Positions 1 to 8,189 of a stretch of DNA of 64,000 bases are shown here, piece after piece (positions within the stretch are counted from its first letter, which is position 1; each line of letters opens with the position of its first letter). The position numbers and the translations under genes are program-made. Origin of the DNA: Pseudomonadota bacterium (GTDB lineage Bacteria > Pseudomonadota > Alphaproteobacteria > SHVZ01); NCBI GenBank assembly GCA_016195085.1, contig JACQAG010000001.1, positions 1 through 64,000 on the forward strand, in the 5' to 3' direction. A model generated the notes under the pieces. The model was not told the DNA's origin. It worked only from the letters and a program-made list of their open reading frames with translations, and searched no databases.

Positions 1-165
1 CAGTCATGGGATGCTCCTGTGCTGAGGGTGGGTCGAACAACCCGATCCTCAGACAAGACGCTCCTTGACCGTTATTGCCCCGCTGATCGCCTCAGGCACA
101 CGCCTGCGTGCAGCGCTCTACCGCGAAAGCGGTTTAGTCCATTGACCCCAAGCCGACATTGGGAA

Positions 166-1245
166 CTAGTGATCGAGGAAGATTCCGGCATTTGGCGGCC
201 ATATGACCGCTATTGGCTCGCCCCGGGCGAAGTCGGTCCGTTGCTCGTTTGCCAGCTCCTGTACGATGACGGTGCCTTCGGTGGATAGCGCGACGAAATG
301 CTTGATGGATCCTCCGGTGACGAGAGTGTCCTGCAAGGTACCCTTCAACGCATTGACGGTCCCGTTTACCTGACTGAGCTTGGCCAGTCGCATGCTCTCG
401 GGTCGGATCATGAGATGCCCCCGCCCCGAGGAAGCTCCCCGCATGACCTGAACGGTCGTGCCGTCGCTGAGCTTTGCAAACCCTGCAGCCACCATCTCGG
501 CTGGAATCAAGGTCGAGCTCCCGATGAATTCAGCGGCAAATTTGGAGCAAGGGGCGAAATACAAGTCATGAGGAGTTGCGAGCTGCTCGACCGATCCGCC
601 GTTCATGAGCAGGATCCGATCGGACATGTTGAGCGCTTCCTCTTGATCGTGCGTCACATAGATCATCGTGATGCCGAGCGCAGAATGAAGACGCCTGATT
701 TCCAGCTGCATCTGCTCGCGCAGGTTCTTGTCGAGAGCACCTAGCGGCTCGTCCATTAGGATAAGCATCGGGTTGTAGACGATACATCGTGCGAGAGCGA
801 CTCGTTGCTGCTGCCCGCCGGACAGCTCTTTCGGCTTGCGGTCCGCAACGTTGGGAAGACGGACCAGCTCGAGCACCTTCATTACGCGATTTCGGATCTC
901 TGCTTTAGGTACGCGCCGAACCTCCAGCGGAAACGCCACGTTCTGAAAGATGCTCATATGCGGCATCAACGCGTAGCTCTGGAACACCATCCCGATCCCA
1001 CGCTTGGAGGGGGGCATCTCCGTCACCTCGCGGCCATCGATCCAAACCCGTCCTTCGCTGACCCCGGTCATCCCTGCAATCATGTTGAGCAAGGTCGTCT
1101 TGCCGGAGCCGCTTGGGCCAAGCAGCGTCAGGAATTCGGCCTTCTGCACATCGAGGCTGATCGGGTGAAGGGCCTGAATCGAGCCGTAAGCTTTGCTTAC
1201 GTTCTCGAGACGCACCATCGGATTTTTGTGATCGCCGATTGACAT
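166..1245 (-). CDS. Spermidine/putrescine-type ABC transporter ATPase (PotA-like)
   Basis: Cytoplasmic ATPase that would power the importer made by the three genes upstream of it on the same strand. It is 359 residues long, normal for the PotA/FbpC class. Walker A GPSGSGKTT is at about residues 43-51, the signature LSGGQQQ at 141-147 and Walker B LILMDEP at 161-167. A C-terminal TOBE-type domain (about 270-359) includes the family segment MIRPESMRL. The reading frame stays open further upstream, but a start at 1245 is chosen because it shares one base with the stop of the upstream permease (TGATG), a typical translational coupling. The substrate is inferred only from family: polyamine, opine or amino-acid derivative. 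Confidence 0.9.
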   Translation of the reverse strand: MSIGDHKNPMVRLENVSKAYGSIQALHPISLDVQKAEFLTLLGPSGSGKTTLLNMIAGMTGVSEGRVWIDGREVTEMPPSKRGIGMVFQSYALMPHMSIFQNVAFPLEVRRVPKAEIRNRVMKVLELVRLPNVADRKPKELSGGQQQRVALARCIVYNPMLILMDEPLGALDKNLREQMQLEIRRLHSALGITMIYVTHDQEEALNMSDRILLMNGGSVEQLATPHDLYFAPCSKFAAEFIGSSTLIPAEMVAAGFAKLSDGTTVQVMRGASSGRGHLMIRPESMRLAKLSQVNGTVNALKGTLQDTLVTGGSIKHFVALSTEGTVIVQELANEQRTDFARGEPIAVIWPPNAGIFLDH

Positions 1246-2033
1246 CAGGTGGAGCTCTGACGGCTGAGGCCCGCGACCATGAGACAGACGATCGCCGAAA
1301 GTGCCGTTAGCATGGTGGAGATAGCGGCTAGGATAGCTGACACCTCCCACTGGATTGAGGAAAACATCTTGACCGGAAGGGTGACGGTATCGGCCCGGGC
1401 CACGAACCACGATATAACTACTTCGTCGAACGAGATCAGAAAGGCGAAAAGTCCGCCGGCCAAAATCGAGGCCCGGATGAGCGGCAGCGTCACGCGACGG
1501 AACACATAAAAGCGACCGGCACCCATGATTGTTGCGGCCGTCTCCAGAGCCGGATCGACCTGTCGGAGCCCAGCCATTGCCGTGACGATGACGAAGGGCA
1601 GGGTTGCGACCGTGTGCCCAAGGACGAGACGAATATCGCCGTCGCGAAGCCCGATTCGGGCAAAATAGATGTACAGAGCAAGCGCGATTACGACCGCCGG
1701 CACCATTATCGGGCTAAGTAAGAACAGCGCCAGGTAGCGCTTGCCTGGGAACTGCCCTCGAGACAGTGCATAGGCTGCGGGGACACCGACCAAGATCGAA
1801 AGCAACGTCGTCCAGCATGCGACGCGGAGGCTGACGATCGTGGCGTTCACCCAGCCAGGCTCGGTGAAAAAGCGAGTGAAAAGCTTGATCCCGAAGGACG
1901 CTGGCGGGAACACGATCTCGTTCACGTTTCCGAATCCGATGGGAATAACGATGAGGCTCGGAAGCAGGAGAAAAGCGAGAATCGTCCAAGCGGCGACGCC
2001 GACGGCACGGGTGTGGGATGAACCGTGGAGCAT
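1245..2033 (-). CDS. ABC transporter permease (PotC-like)
   Basis: Inner-membrane permease of 262 residues with about six hydrophobic segments, beginning with the helix AAWTILAFLLLPSL near the N terminus. The cytoplasmic EAA loop that docks onto the ATPase is visible as EtAAtIMGAGrfyvF in mid-protein. The start at 2033 overlaps the stop of the other permease (ATGA), so the pair is translationally coupled and probably forms the heterodimeric channel of a PotABCD-like importer. A longer open frame up to 2147 lies inside the upstream permease gene and is rejected as start. Confidence 0.9.
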   Translation of the reverse strand: MLHGSSHTRAVGVAAWTILAFLLLPSLIVIPIGFGNVNEIVFPPASFGIKLFTRFFTEPGWVNATIVSLRVACWTTLLSILVGVPAAYALSRGQFPGKRYLALFLLSPIMVPAVVIALALYIYFARIGLRDGDIRLVLGHTVATLPFVIVTAMAGLRQVDPALETAATIMGAGRFYVFRRVTLPLIRASILAGGLFAFLISFDEVVISWFVARADTVTLPVKMFSSIQWEVSAILAAISTMLTALSAIVCLMVAGLSRQSST

Positions 2034-2896
2034 CAGCGCTCCTCTCCGCCAAGAAGGGCAGATCCGCCCGGAACGAGCGAGAGGAAAATAGCCGCGGTCG
2101 CCGCGGCTCCCATCAGGATGACGGACAGCGCGGATGCCATTGGCCAATTGATCAGCTCACGCGCATAGAAATCCACGAGATTCGCCAACATCATGTCCTG
2201 CCTGCCTCCCAGCAGCGCCGGTACCACGTAGAAGCCGAGCGACAGGATCATGACGAGAAGGACGCCGGCCATGACACCGGGGAGGCTCAGTGGGAGCGTG
2301 ACACGGCAAAAGATGCGCCACTTGCTGGCCCCCAAAATCGCTGCCGCGAGCCGCAGCTCTCGGGGTTGGTTCAGCAGATTGGTCAGGATCGGGAGAACCA
2401 TGAACGGCACGAGAAAGTGACTCATGCCAACGACCACACCGACGCGATTGAACAGGAGCTTAACCGGGGGGAGGCCGAGCCATCCTATCGCGGTGTTGAC
2501 GAGACCGGATTGTCCGAGAAGAACGGTGAAGGCGAAGCTCTTGACTAGAACACTGGTCCAGAAGGGCACGAGAACGAGGACCATAAGGAGAGCCCGGCGA
2601 TGCGCAGGCTGCTGAGCCATGTAGTAGGCGAGAGGGTATGCCAGGAACAACGCGAAGCAGGTCGCCAGTAACGTAATCTCGATCGTCGTCCAACCTACCC
2701 GCAGGAAGAGTGCAGCCGAGGCTATCTTCGCGTATGATTCGAGAGAGAATGAGGTCGCAGCTTCCGACGTCAGGCTCTGCACCAAAACGGCCCCGAGCGG
2801 GACCGCGAACACTGCCAGCATGAGTATCGTTGCCGGCGCGGCATAGAGGGCGATCCAGATCGCCTGTCGCCGCTCCAGCGCGCTCATGCGTGCCAT
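2033..2896 (-). CDS. ABC transporter permease (PotB-like)
   Basis: Inner-membrane permease of 287 residues, first of the two channel subunits. It opens with a hydrophobic helix (WIALYAAPATILMLAVF) and has about six membrane segments. The EAA loop is seen as LAAAILGASKWRIF, and the helix after it as SLPGVMAGVLLVMIL. It follows the binding-protein gene with a 95-base gap and overlaps the next permease by four bases. Start ATG at 2896 is used; an in-frame ATG three codons later is the only close alternative. Gene order binding protein, PotB, PotC, PotA is standard for this transporter class. Confidence 0.88.
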   Translation of the reverse strand: MARMSALERRQAIWIALYAAPATILMLAVFAVPLGAVLVQSLTSEAATSFSLESYAKIASAALFLRVGWTTIEITLLATCFALFLAYPLAYYMAQQPAHRRALLMVLVLVPFWTSVLVKSFAFTVLLGQSGLVNTAIGWLGLPPVKLLFNRVGVVVGMSHFLVPFMVLPILTNLLNQPRELRLAAAILGASKWRIFCRVTLPLSLPGVMAGVLLVMILSLGFYVVPALLGGRQDMMLANLVDFYARELINWPMASALSVILMGAAATAAIFLSLVPGGSALLGGEER

Positions 2897-2991
2897 ATCA
2901 GGGTAAGGTCCGGACCTTGCTACATCGCGCTAGTTCGTCGCTCTTTGCATGTTGTGTATGAGAGCGCACAAACATCGTCCCGACCCCCTTG

Positions 2992-4065
2992 TCAGACCAG
3001 AAGCCACTCCTTGAAACGCTTCGTTAGGTCGTCGATGTGAGTATCCCACCAACCCGGATTGATGAAGAGATTATTGGAATCGCCGACGTCAGGCATCCAT
3101 TTCCGCGCTTCCGGGGCCACCTTGGCCAGGGCATCGGGGTAGCAGGGGGCATCGCCTGAGAGGTTGGCCAGCTCGACTTGGCGTTCAGGCTTTGCGATGT
3201 AAGCGCAGAGGCGCATCGCCGCCTCTTTATTCCGCGTTCCTTTGACGACCCCAGCCCATCCTACGCCAAGGATATTCTGCTGGAACGAATAGCCCATCGG
3301 CACCCCCGCGGCCTGCATGTCTTTGACGCGGGTGGTATAGGTGAAAGTGAAGTCCGTCTCGTTGGTTTGAATGAGCGAAACCGTCTGAGCGGTCTGCGCG
3401 ATCCAGTGACTGACCGAGGGCTTGATGCGATCGAGCGCCTTGAACGCCCTCTCTACGTCGCAGGGATATACATCCTTCGGGGCTACACCGTCTCCCATCA
3501 ATGCGATCTCGAGGGTATCGCTGACCCGGTTGCGGAGACCGCGGCGCCCCGGAAAGCCGGCGACATTCCAAAATTCCGGCCAGGTCTTGGGCACCTTGCC
3601 GCCAAGGCGGTTGGTCGGAAACGCTATCCCACCGGCAGAGATGCTCCCACCAACGGCGTAGTCATGCTTTGCCAGAGGAACAACGCCGGTCCGATCCACA
3701 ATCCGCTCGTCGATCGGTTCCAACAGACCCATGCGCGTTCCCGCCGGCACCCAGGCGTCAAGGAGGTCCACTACGTCCCATTCGACGTCACCAGATTGAA
3801 CCTGAGCTCGAATCTTTGCGAGGTCTGGACCAGGGACCGCCAACACCTCGATGCCGGTGTCGCGGGTGAACGGCCCATAGATCGCCTTTTGTTTGGCGTC
3901 GCCCATGGCGCCGCCGAAGTTGACGACCACCACCCGACCGGCGCCGCGAGCGCGACCGGGAACGATGACGAATGGCATTGCCAATGTTGCGGCGGCTGCG
4001 CCGGATGCCAGAACTTCGCGACGAGAGATTCTGCGGACCAAGGAAGTAGCGGATTTCTTAGGCAT
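2992..4065 (-). CDS. Periplasmic binding protein, spermidine/putrescine (PotD-like) family, Tat signal
   Basis: Extracytoplasmic solute-binding protein of 357 residues that would capture the substrate for the ABC importer. The N terminus has a twin-arginine export signal: RRISRREVLASG followed by a hydrophobic stretch and a likely cleavage after RARGA. The mature part begins VVVVNFGGAMGD, typical of the PotD/opine-binding (SBP_bac) fold. The start at 4065 is supported by a GGGAGG ribosome-binding site seven bases upstream; the frame remains open to 4374, but that stretch runs into the regulator gene. Two to four copies of the cluster operator motif lie just upstream. The ligand cannot be deduced from sequence. 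Confidence 0.9.
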   Translation of the reverse strand: MPKKSATSLVRRISRREVLASGAAAATLAMPFVIVPGRARGAGRVVVVNFGGAMGDAKQKAIYGPFTRDTGIEVLAVPGPDLAKIRAQVQSGDVEWDVVDLLDAWVPAGTRMGLLEPIDERIVDRTGVVPLAKHDYAVGGSISAGGIAFPTNRLGGKVPKTWPEFWNVAGFPGRRGLRNRVSDTLEIALMGDGVAPKDVYPCDVERAFKALDRIKPSVSHWIAQTAQTVSLIQTNETDFTFTYTTRVKDMQAAGVPMGYSFQQNILGVGWAGVVKGTRNKEAAMRLCAYIAKPERQVELANLSGDAPCYPDALAKVAPEARKWMPDVGDSNNLFINPGWWDTHIDDLTKRFKEWLLV

Positions 4066-4078
4066 GCTCGTTCCTCCC

Positions 4079-4100
4079 GGTAATCTGCCGGCAACCTGCC
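4079..4100. promoter_or_regulatory. Two operator-like motifs in the binding-protein leader
   Basis: GGTAATCTGCC (4079-4089) and GGCAACCTGCC (4090-4100) match the 11-base motif GSCAwTYTGSC that recurs around the AsnC-type regulator gene. They lie just upstream of the ribosome-binding site of the binding-protein gene. Their centres are 11 bases apart, one helical turn. Assignment to the neighbouring AsnC regulator is inference from position and recurrence. Confidence 0.5.
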
Positions 4101-4152
4101 CGTCCGAATTGACGGATTCTACAGTCCAGGCGACGCTGAAAATACCGATTCC

Positions 4153-4184
4153 GGCATTTAGCTCATAAATGGCGGCATTTTGCC
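4153..4184. promoter_or_regulatory. Two operator-like motifs upstream of the transporter operon
   Basis: GGCATTTAGCT (4153-4163) and GGCATTTTGCC (4174-4184) have centres 21 bases apart, two helical turns. They fill most of the gap between the regulator stop (4188) and the binding-protein start (4065). The second is extended by flanking bases to the near-palindrome CGGCATTTTGCCG. Phased, imperfect palindromes are how Lrp/AsnC octamers usually contact DNA, so these are the best candidates for the control site of the importer. Confidence 0.55.
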
Positions 4185-4187
4185 GGA

Positions 4188-4691
4188 CTAGCCCGCCTCG
4201 CCCCGATCGATCCCCGCAGCCTGCAGAGACGCCAAGGAGGCGGTCTCGGTATAACTGCGGTCGAAATTTGTCGCTAGAACCACCACCGACTTCATGCGCT
4301 CGACACCGGGTATTTCCGAGATGGTCTCGAGAACCGCAGCCATATCCTCCAGCTGAGGCACTTTGACGCGACACATCAGCTCATAGTCGCCATTGATTGT
4401 CTGACAGAGCTTGATCTCGGGAAATGCCTTTAAGTGCTCGGTCACGGCGCGCTGACGGCGGTGTAAAACCGAGATCAGCAGCACCGCCTCCGCATACTGT
4501 TCGAACGGGTCCCGCTTGAGCACGACTGAATAGCCGCTGATCGTGCCGTTCTTCTGTAGACGTGCGAGCCGCTCCTGAACAGTCGTGCGGGCGATGCTGA
4601 GCTTCTTCGCAAGGTTAGTCGTCGACTCCCGCGCGTTAGCCTGGAGGAGAGAAATCAGCCTCCGATCGACGTCGTCGTTGGCCTTGGTGAT
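4188..4691 (-). CDS. Lrp/AsnC-family transcriptional regulator with apparent ATC start
   Basis: Regulator of the surrounding catabolic genes, by position. A standard-start reading begins only at a GTG (4523) and would lose the whole DNA-binding half. Reading the same frame upstream gives a complete AsnC helix-turn-helix with no stop: DDVDRRLISLLQANAR, then LAKKLSIARTTVQERLARLQ, then GTISGYSVVL, running straight into the RAM ligand-binding domain. The full protein would be about 167 residues, the normal family length. No ATG, GTG or TTG is in frame between the upstream stop (4713-4715) and the helix-turn-helix. The best start is ATC at 4691, seven bases after AGGAG. Either initiation is non-canonical or the start codon is mutated or misread. 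Confidence 0.75.
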   Translation of the reverse strand: MTKANDDVDRRLISLLQANARESTTNLAKKLSIARTTVQERLARLQKNGTISGYSVVLKRDPFEQYAEAVLLISVLHRRQRAVTEHLKAFPEIKLCQTINGDYELMCRVKVPQLEDMAAVLETISEIPGVERMKSVVVLATNFDRSYTETASLASLQAAGIDRGEAG

Positions 4692-4735
4692 TGCCGGTCT
4701 CCTGCGGCGAGTTTATGTCGCCGCTCATCGCCTGG

Positions 4736-4741
4736 TATACT
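4736..4741 (+). promoter_or_regulatory. Possible -10 element for the catabolic operon
   Basis: TATACT at 4736-4741 is a good -10 hexamer in the divergent intergenic region, about 190 bases before the deacylase start. The matching -35 position (about 4713-4718, TTATGT) is weak, which would fit a promoter that needs an activator. The phased operator motifs at 4760-4811 lie just downstream of it. Confidence 0.3.
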
Positions 4742-4759
4742 CGGCTCGAGCGCCAGGCC

Positions 4760-4811
4760 GCCATTCTGGCGCCGTCTCCGGCATTTTGGCAACTATATGC
4801 GGCAATCTGCC
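4760..4811. promoter_or_regulatory. Three phased operator-like motifs between the divergent operons
   Basis: GCCATTCTGGC (4760-4770), GGCATTTTGGC (4780-4790) and GGCAATCTGCC (4801-4811) have centres at 4765, 4785 and 4806, so spacings of 20 and 21 bases. They are variants of the motif found upstream of the importer genes. Their position between the regulator and the deacylase operon suggests joint control of both directions, including autoregulation. The regulator assignment is inference. Confidence 0.6.
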
Positions 4812-4934
4812 GATCCCGCCCCGCGACCCGGCAAGTCGGCCCCTTCAAGGCGTCAGCCCGATTGCTTCCAATCCAACTACGGAGAGACGAATGCATGGGC
4901 TAACGTCGAACGCGTCCCTTCCGGAGGTCGTCGC

Positions 4935-6083
4935 ATGAATAGGACCGAGCATTTGTTCGGGCTCACTGATGAGCTCCCCTCATCCGGCAAAGTCACGGGC
5001 TATGCCAAAATTCCGTTCTCGTCCGATCTTTCTGCATACGGATTCATCCCGCTCCCGATCACGGTTGTTGCAGAAGGGGATGGGCCGACCGTCCTGCTGC
5101 TTGCAGGCTCCTATGGTGATGAATTCGACAGCCAGATCGCTCTCGGTCGAGTGGCCCGTAACCTCGATCCGCGCAATTTGAACGGTCGGGTCATCATCGT
5201 GCCGATGGCGAACGAACCGGCAGCGCGCGCTAGCACACGCAACTCGCCAATCGACGGCCTCAATCTCAATCGCAGTTATCCTGGAGACGTGCGTGGTACG
5301 CCGACCCGCGTAATCGCTGACTACTTAGAGCGGCAGCTAATGCCGATTAGCGACATCGTGCTCGATCTGCACAGCGACGCGCGCTCGATCCGGTATCTGC
5401 CCTGCGCGACCATGATTTATCACGCGGATCCGGATGTTCGCCTTGAGCGCCTTGCTTTGGCGATGTCGTTCGACGCGCCGTCGGTACTAGTTTTCCATAG
5501 CTTCGAGGAGCGCAACTCCTCCGGAGCCGCTAAGCGCGCTGGCGCTGTCCGCATCGCGACGGAGATCGGAGGGCCGAAGCCTGTCGAGATGACGTTCGCC
5601 GGGATCATGAATGTCCTTCGATGGGCCGGCGTTGTCGAAGACAACGGCAGGAGCGCGGGACCGAAAAGGCCGGTGGTCCGCGTAGTTCGCCAAGACAGCG
5701 ATTTTGTTTATGCGCTCCTCGATGGTCTGTTCGAGCCCACAATAGAGCTGGGCGACGAAGTTTCTTCTGGCACTACAGCGGGCTTTATCCACGATCCATC
5801 TCGTCCCTTAGCTGAGCCCTATGAAGTCAAGATCACCGCACCCTCGGGTACCGTCGTGTGCACCCGTGGGTCGGGGCCAGCGCGACGGGGGGATTGTCTG
5901 ATTCACATGGCAACGGCGCCTGACGCCGAGCTGGCAAGCGAGATCGCTGCGGCTTCCACATTCAGGTGGCCGAAAGAGCGGCAGAGGGGCCGGCCGCAAG
6001 TGACGCAGGAACCATCTACGAAGGCTGTTCCTAAAGCCCCAAATAAGAAGCCGCGATCTCGGCCGAGAGTCCGGCGTAGATGA
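4935..6083 (+). CDS. Succinylglutamate desuccinylase/aspartoacylase-family deacylase (DoeB-like), zinc ligand altered
   Basis: Predicted cytoplasmic amidohydrolase of the M14 AstE/AspA family, which removes an acyl group from an N-acylated amino acid. It is 382 residues, started at 4935 behind GGAGG (4923-4927). The canonical HGDE zinc motif reads YGDE at residues 60-63, so the first histidine ligand is tyrosine (codon TAT). The glutamate (63), the NxNR substrate motif (N110-R113) and the second zinc histidine in DLHS (H146) are present. The C-terminal tail is Pro/Lys/Arg-rich. It is the first gene of the plus-strand operon and overlaps the next gene by four bases. Activity on an N-acyl amino acid is a family-level guess. 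Confidence 0.75.
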   Translation: MNRTEHLFGLTDELPSSGKVTGYAKIPFSSDLSAYGFIPLPITVVAEGDGPTVLLLAGSYGDEFDSQIALGRVARNLDPRNLNGRVIIVPMANEPAARASTRNSPIDGLNLNRSYPGDVRGTPTRVIADYLERQLMPISDIVLDLHSDARSIRYLPCATMIYHADPDVRLERLALAMSFDAPSVLVFHSFEERNSSGAAKRAGAVRIATEIGGPKPVEMTFAGIMNVLRWAGVVEDNGRSAGPKRPVVRVVRQDSDFVYALLDGLFEPTIELGDEVSSGTTAGFIHDPSRPLAEPYEVKITAPSGTVVCTRGSGPARRGDCLIHMATAPDAELASEIAAASTFRWPKERQRGRPQVTQEPSTKAVPKAPNKKPRSRPRVRRR

Positions 6084-6847
6084 TCTGTGAACGCGCCATC
6101 CTCATCACCGGCGCGACGTCGGGGATCGGTGCGGCCGTCGCAAGGCGTCTCGCAGCCCCCAATGTCGGACTCCTTCTTCAGGGAGGGGGGACGTCATCGG
6201 AGAGTGCTTATCGTCTGGGGACCGTCCGCACAGTGTGCGAACGGTCGGGCGCGCACTGCGCGGCCGCATTGGGCGATCTAGCCGAGGACGGTCGGGGACG
6301 CGCGAGCGTGGATGCCGCCTTGCAGAATTTCGGACGCTTGGACCAAATTATCCATGCGGCCGGTTACCCCAATAAAACGCGGCTTGGCGAGCTGACGCGA
6401 TCCGACTTCGACCGTTGCATCGCGGTCATGCCTGGCGCGTTCTTGGAGATCGTATCGGCGGCAATGCCGAGTCTCGCTCAATCTGCTATCGGGCGCGTCG
6501 TCGCCGTCAGCTCCTTCATCGCCCACAAATTTGAAAGCGCGACTTTGGCGCCAGCATCCGCCGCTGCTAAGGCCGCCATGGAGGCGCTGGTCAAGTGCTT
6601 TGCACTTCAGCTTGCACCGACCGGCACCACCGTCAACGCCATCCTTCCTGGGTTCACCAAGAAAGACCCGGGAAAACTCGGGTCTATGACCGCGGCTGGT
6701 TGGCAGCAGGCGGCGCAGCGCACCCCCACCGGCCGCTTGAACGAAACGGACGAGATCGCCGCCGCCATTAGCTTTCTCTTATCGCAAGAGGCCCGGCAAA
6801 TCACCGGGACAACTTTGACCATCGATGGCGGTCTGACGCTCGGTTGA
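6080..6847 (+). CDS. Short-chain dehydrogenase/reductase lacking the catalytic tyrosine
   Basis: Rossmann-fold SDR of 255 residues. It has the cofactor loop GATSGIG (11-17), the mid-chain HAAG at the usual NNAG place, and the C-terminal TGTTLTIDGG typical of classical SDRs. The active-site serines are present (VSS, 143-145) and so is the lysine (K164), but the tyrosine four residues before that lysine is serine (S160, codon TCC), and no tyrosine occurs between the two motifs. It may act as a non-redox SDR, use another acid, or be inactive. It is translationally coupled to the deacylase gene. Confidence 0.8.
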   Translation: MICERAILITGATSGIGAAVARRLAAPNVGLLLQGGGTSSESAYRLGTVRTVCERSGAHCAAALGDLAEDGRGRASVDAALQNFGRLDQIIHAAGYPNKTRLGELTRSDFDRCIAVMPGAFLEIVSAAMPSLAQSAIGRVVAVSSFIAHKFESATLAPASAAAKAAMEALVKCFALQLAPTGTTVNAILPGFTKKDPGKLGSMTAAGWQQAAQRTPTGRLNETDEIAAAISFLLSQEARQITGTTLTIDGGLTLG

Positions 6848-6879
6848 GACTTGTCGCCGCCCCATGGAAAGGATGCCGC

Positions 6880-8115
6880 ATGAGTCAGGTCATGAAGAAC
6901 TACCGCTGGGCCGATCGCGCCCAAGCGACGGTAGCGCCAGCTGCTCCCGCTGGATTTCGCGGAAACAGCATCCAGCTCGGCGGCGGATACGGATTTCCTG
7001 AAGAATTGCCAGATATTGTCGCTGAGGCGATTGCAGCGGCGAAAGATCGCGACGAGGGCCTGCAATACGGCCCCCTTTACGGATTGGACGATCTACGCGA
7101 CGAGATAGCTCGTTATCTCCAGCAAGACGGGATCGTGGCCGGCCGCGAAAACATTCTCGTCGTAAACGGCGCCAAGCACGGATTGGACCTGGCTTGCCGG
7201 GTCTTCATCGATAGGGGCGATACGGTCATCGTAACAGCTCCGACCTATTTGACGGCCGTCTCGATCCTCAAAGCTGCCGAGGCGACGTTCCTGTCGGTCT
7301 CGCAAGATGAGAGCGGCCTGAACGCGGACGAACTTGAGCTGAAGTTGAAGCTCAGGCAGGACATCGGCGCGCCCATGCCCAAGCTTCTGTTCGACGTACC
7401 GGATTTTCATAACCCAACAGGCGTCACGATGTCTGCGGATCGCAGGAAGCGGTTGGTGGAGCTGGCCGAACGCTACGATTTTGTCATCGTCGAGGACGAC
7501 CCCTACCGTCGCATCCGATTCGAGGGTTCGCCTGTACCGCCCATCAAGACGTTCGATCGGACGGGTTCAGTCGTCGGGCTGGGGACGGTCTCCAAGATAT
7601 TGGCCCCCGGATTGCGCATTGGCTGGGTGAATGCGACACCGGACATTGTGCGGCGGATGGCGGCCCACAAGTCCGACCATGGCACCTGTCCCCTGCTTCA
7701 GAGGATCGTCGCCCTGCTCTTTCACAACGGGAAGGTCGACCAGCACATCGCCGCACTCTCGAAGGTTCTACGCGGCCACCGCGATGCGATGGTAGCGGCG
7801 ATCCACCATCATCTGCCGGACGCGAGAGTTCGTGTGCCAAATGGGGGCTATTTCCTTTGGGTCGAGCTGCCTAAGGGCGTTGATGCCGAGGAATTGGTGA
7901 GGCGCGCGGCAAAGCTGGGCGTCACCGTGTTCTCCGGCAAGCTCTCATTCGCCCAGTCACCGTCGACAAACTTTCTCCGCCTCGCCTTCAGCTACAGCAA
8001 GCCGGAGCAGATTGCGGCCGGCGTCGAGCGGCTGGGCAATGCGTATGCCGAGCTAATGGCCGAGATCACAAGTGGACCCATCCGAGCCGACGACGTTGTC
8101 AGCAAGGTGGCCTAG
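6880..8115 (+). CDS. PLP-dependent aminotransferase (fold type I, class I/II)
   Basis: Transaminase of 411 residues resembling the 2-aminoadipate/MocR-linked branch of class I/II aminotransferases. All key residues are seen: substrate loop GPLYGLDDLR, asparagine in FHNPTG, aspartate in EDDPY, PLP lysine in TVSKILAPGLRIGW, and the carboxylate-binding arginine in FLRLAFSY. There is no N-terminal GntR domain, so this is an enzyme and not a MocR regulator. Start at 6880 follows GGAAAGGA; the frame is open from 6844 but that stretch overlaps the SDR stop. It lies 32 bases after the SDR. A role in taking nitrogen off, or putting it onto, the pathway intermediate is inferred. Confidence 0.88.
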   Translation: MSQVMKNYRWADRAQATVAPAAPAGFRGNSIQLGGGYGFPEELPDIVAEAIAAAKDRDEGLQYGPLYGLDDLRDEIARYLQQDGIVAGRENILVVNGAKHGLDLACRVFIDRGDTVIVTAPTYLTAVSILKAAEATFLSVSQDESGLNADELELKLKLRQDIGAPMPKLLFDVPDFHNPTGVTMSADRRKRLVELAERYDFVIVEDDPYRRIRFEGSPVPPIKTFDRTGSVVGLGTVSKILAPGLRIGWVNATPDIVRRMAAHKSDHGTCPLLQRIVALLFHNGKVDQHIAALSKVLRGHRDAMVAAIHHHLPDARVRVPNGGYFLWVELPKGVDAEELVRRAAKLGVTVFSGKLSFAQSPSTNFLRLAFSYSKPEQIAAGVERLGNAYAELMAEITSGPIRADDVVSKVA

Positions 8116-8189
8116 TCCCCGACGGGCCCGTTCGCGGGCGTGCAACTCGTGACAGGCGAGACAGCGATACAGGAAGGATGATCACAAAC

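Noticed and set aside
22-52. Hairpin (CTGAGG / CCTCAG with an inner GGGT / ACCC) near the window start
   Set aside because: It is about 115 bases past the ABC ATPase stop and has no U tract; too far and weak to be called its terminator. The first 165 bases otherwise show nothing.
187-196. GGCATTTGGC copy of the operator motif
   Set aside because: It lies inside the ATPase coding region, is one base short of the motif, and could be chance; kept only as a note.
1246-1410. Longer N-terminus for the ABC ATPase
   Set aside because: The extra residues lie inside the upstream permease gene, and the 1245 start gives perfect translational coupling.
4760-4811. CRISPR-like array
   Set aside because: Three short imperfect palindromes 20-21 bases apart are phased operator sites, not repeats with unique spacers, and no cas gene exists.
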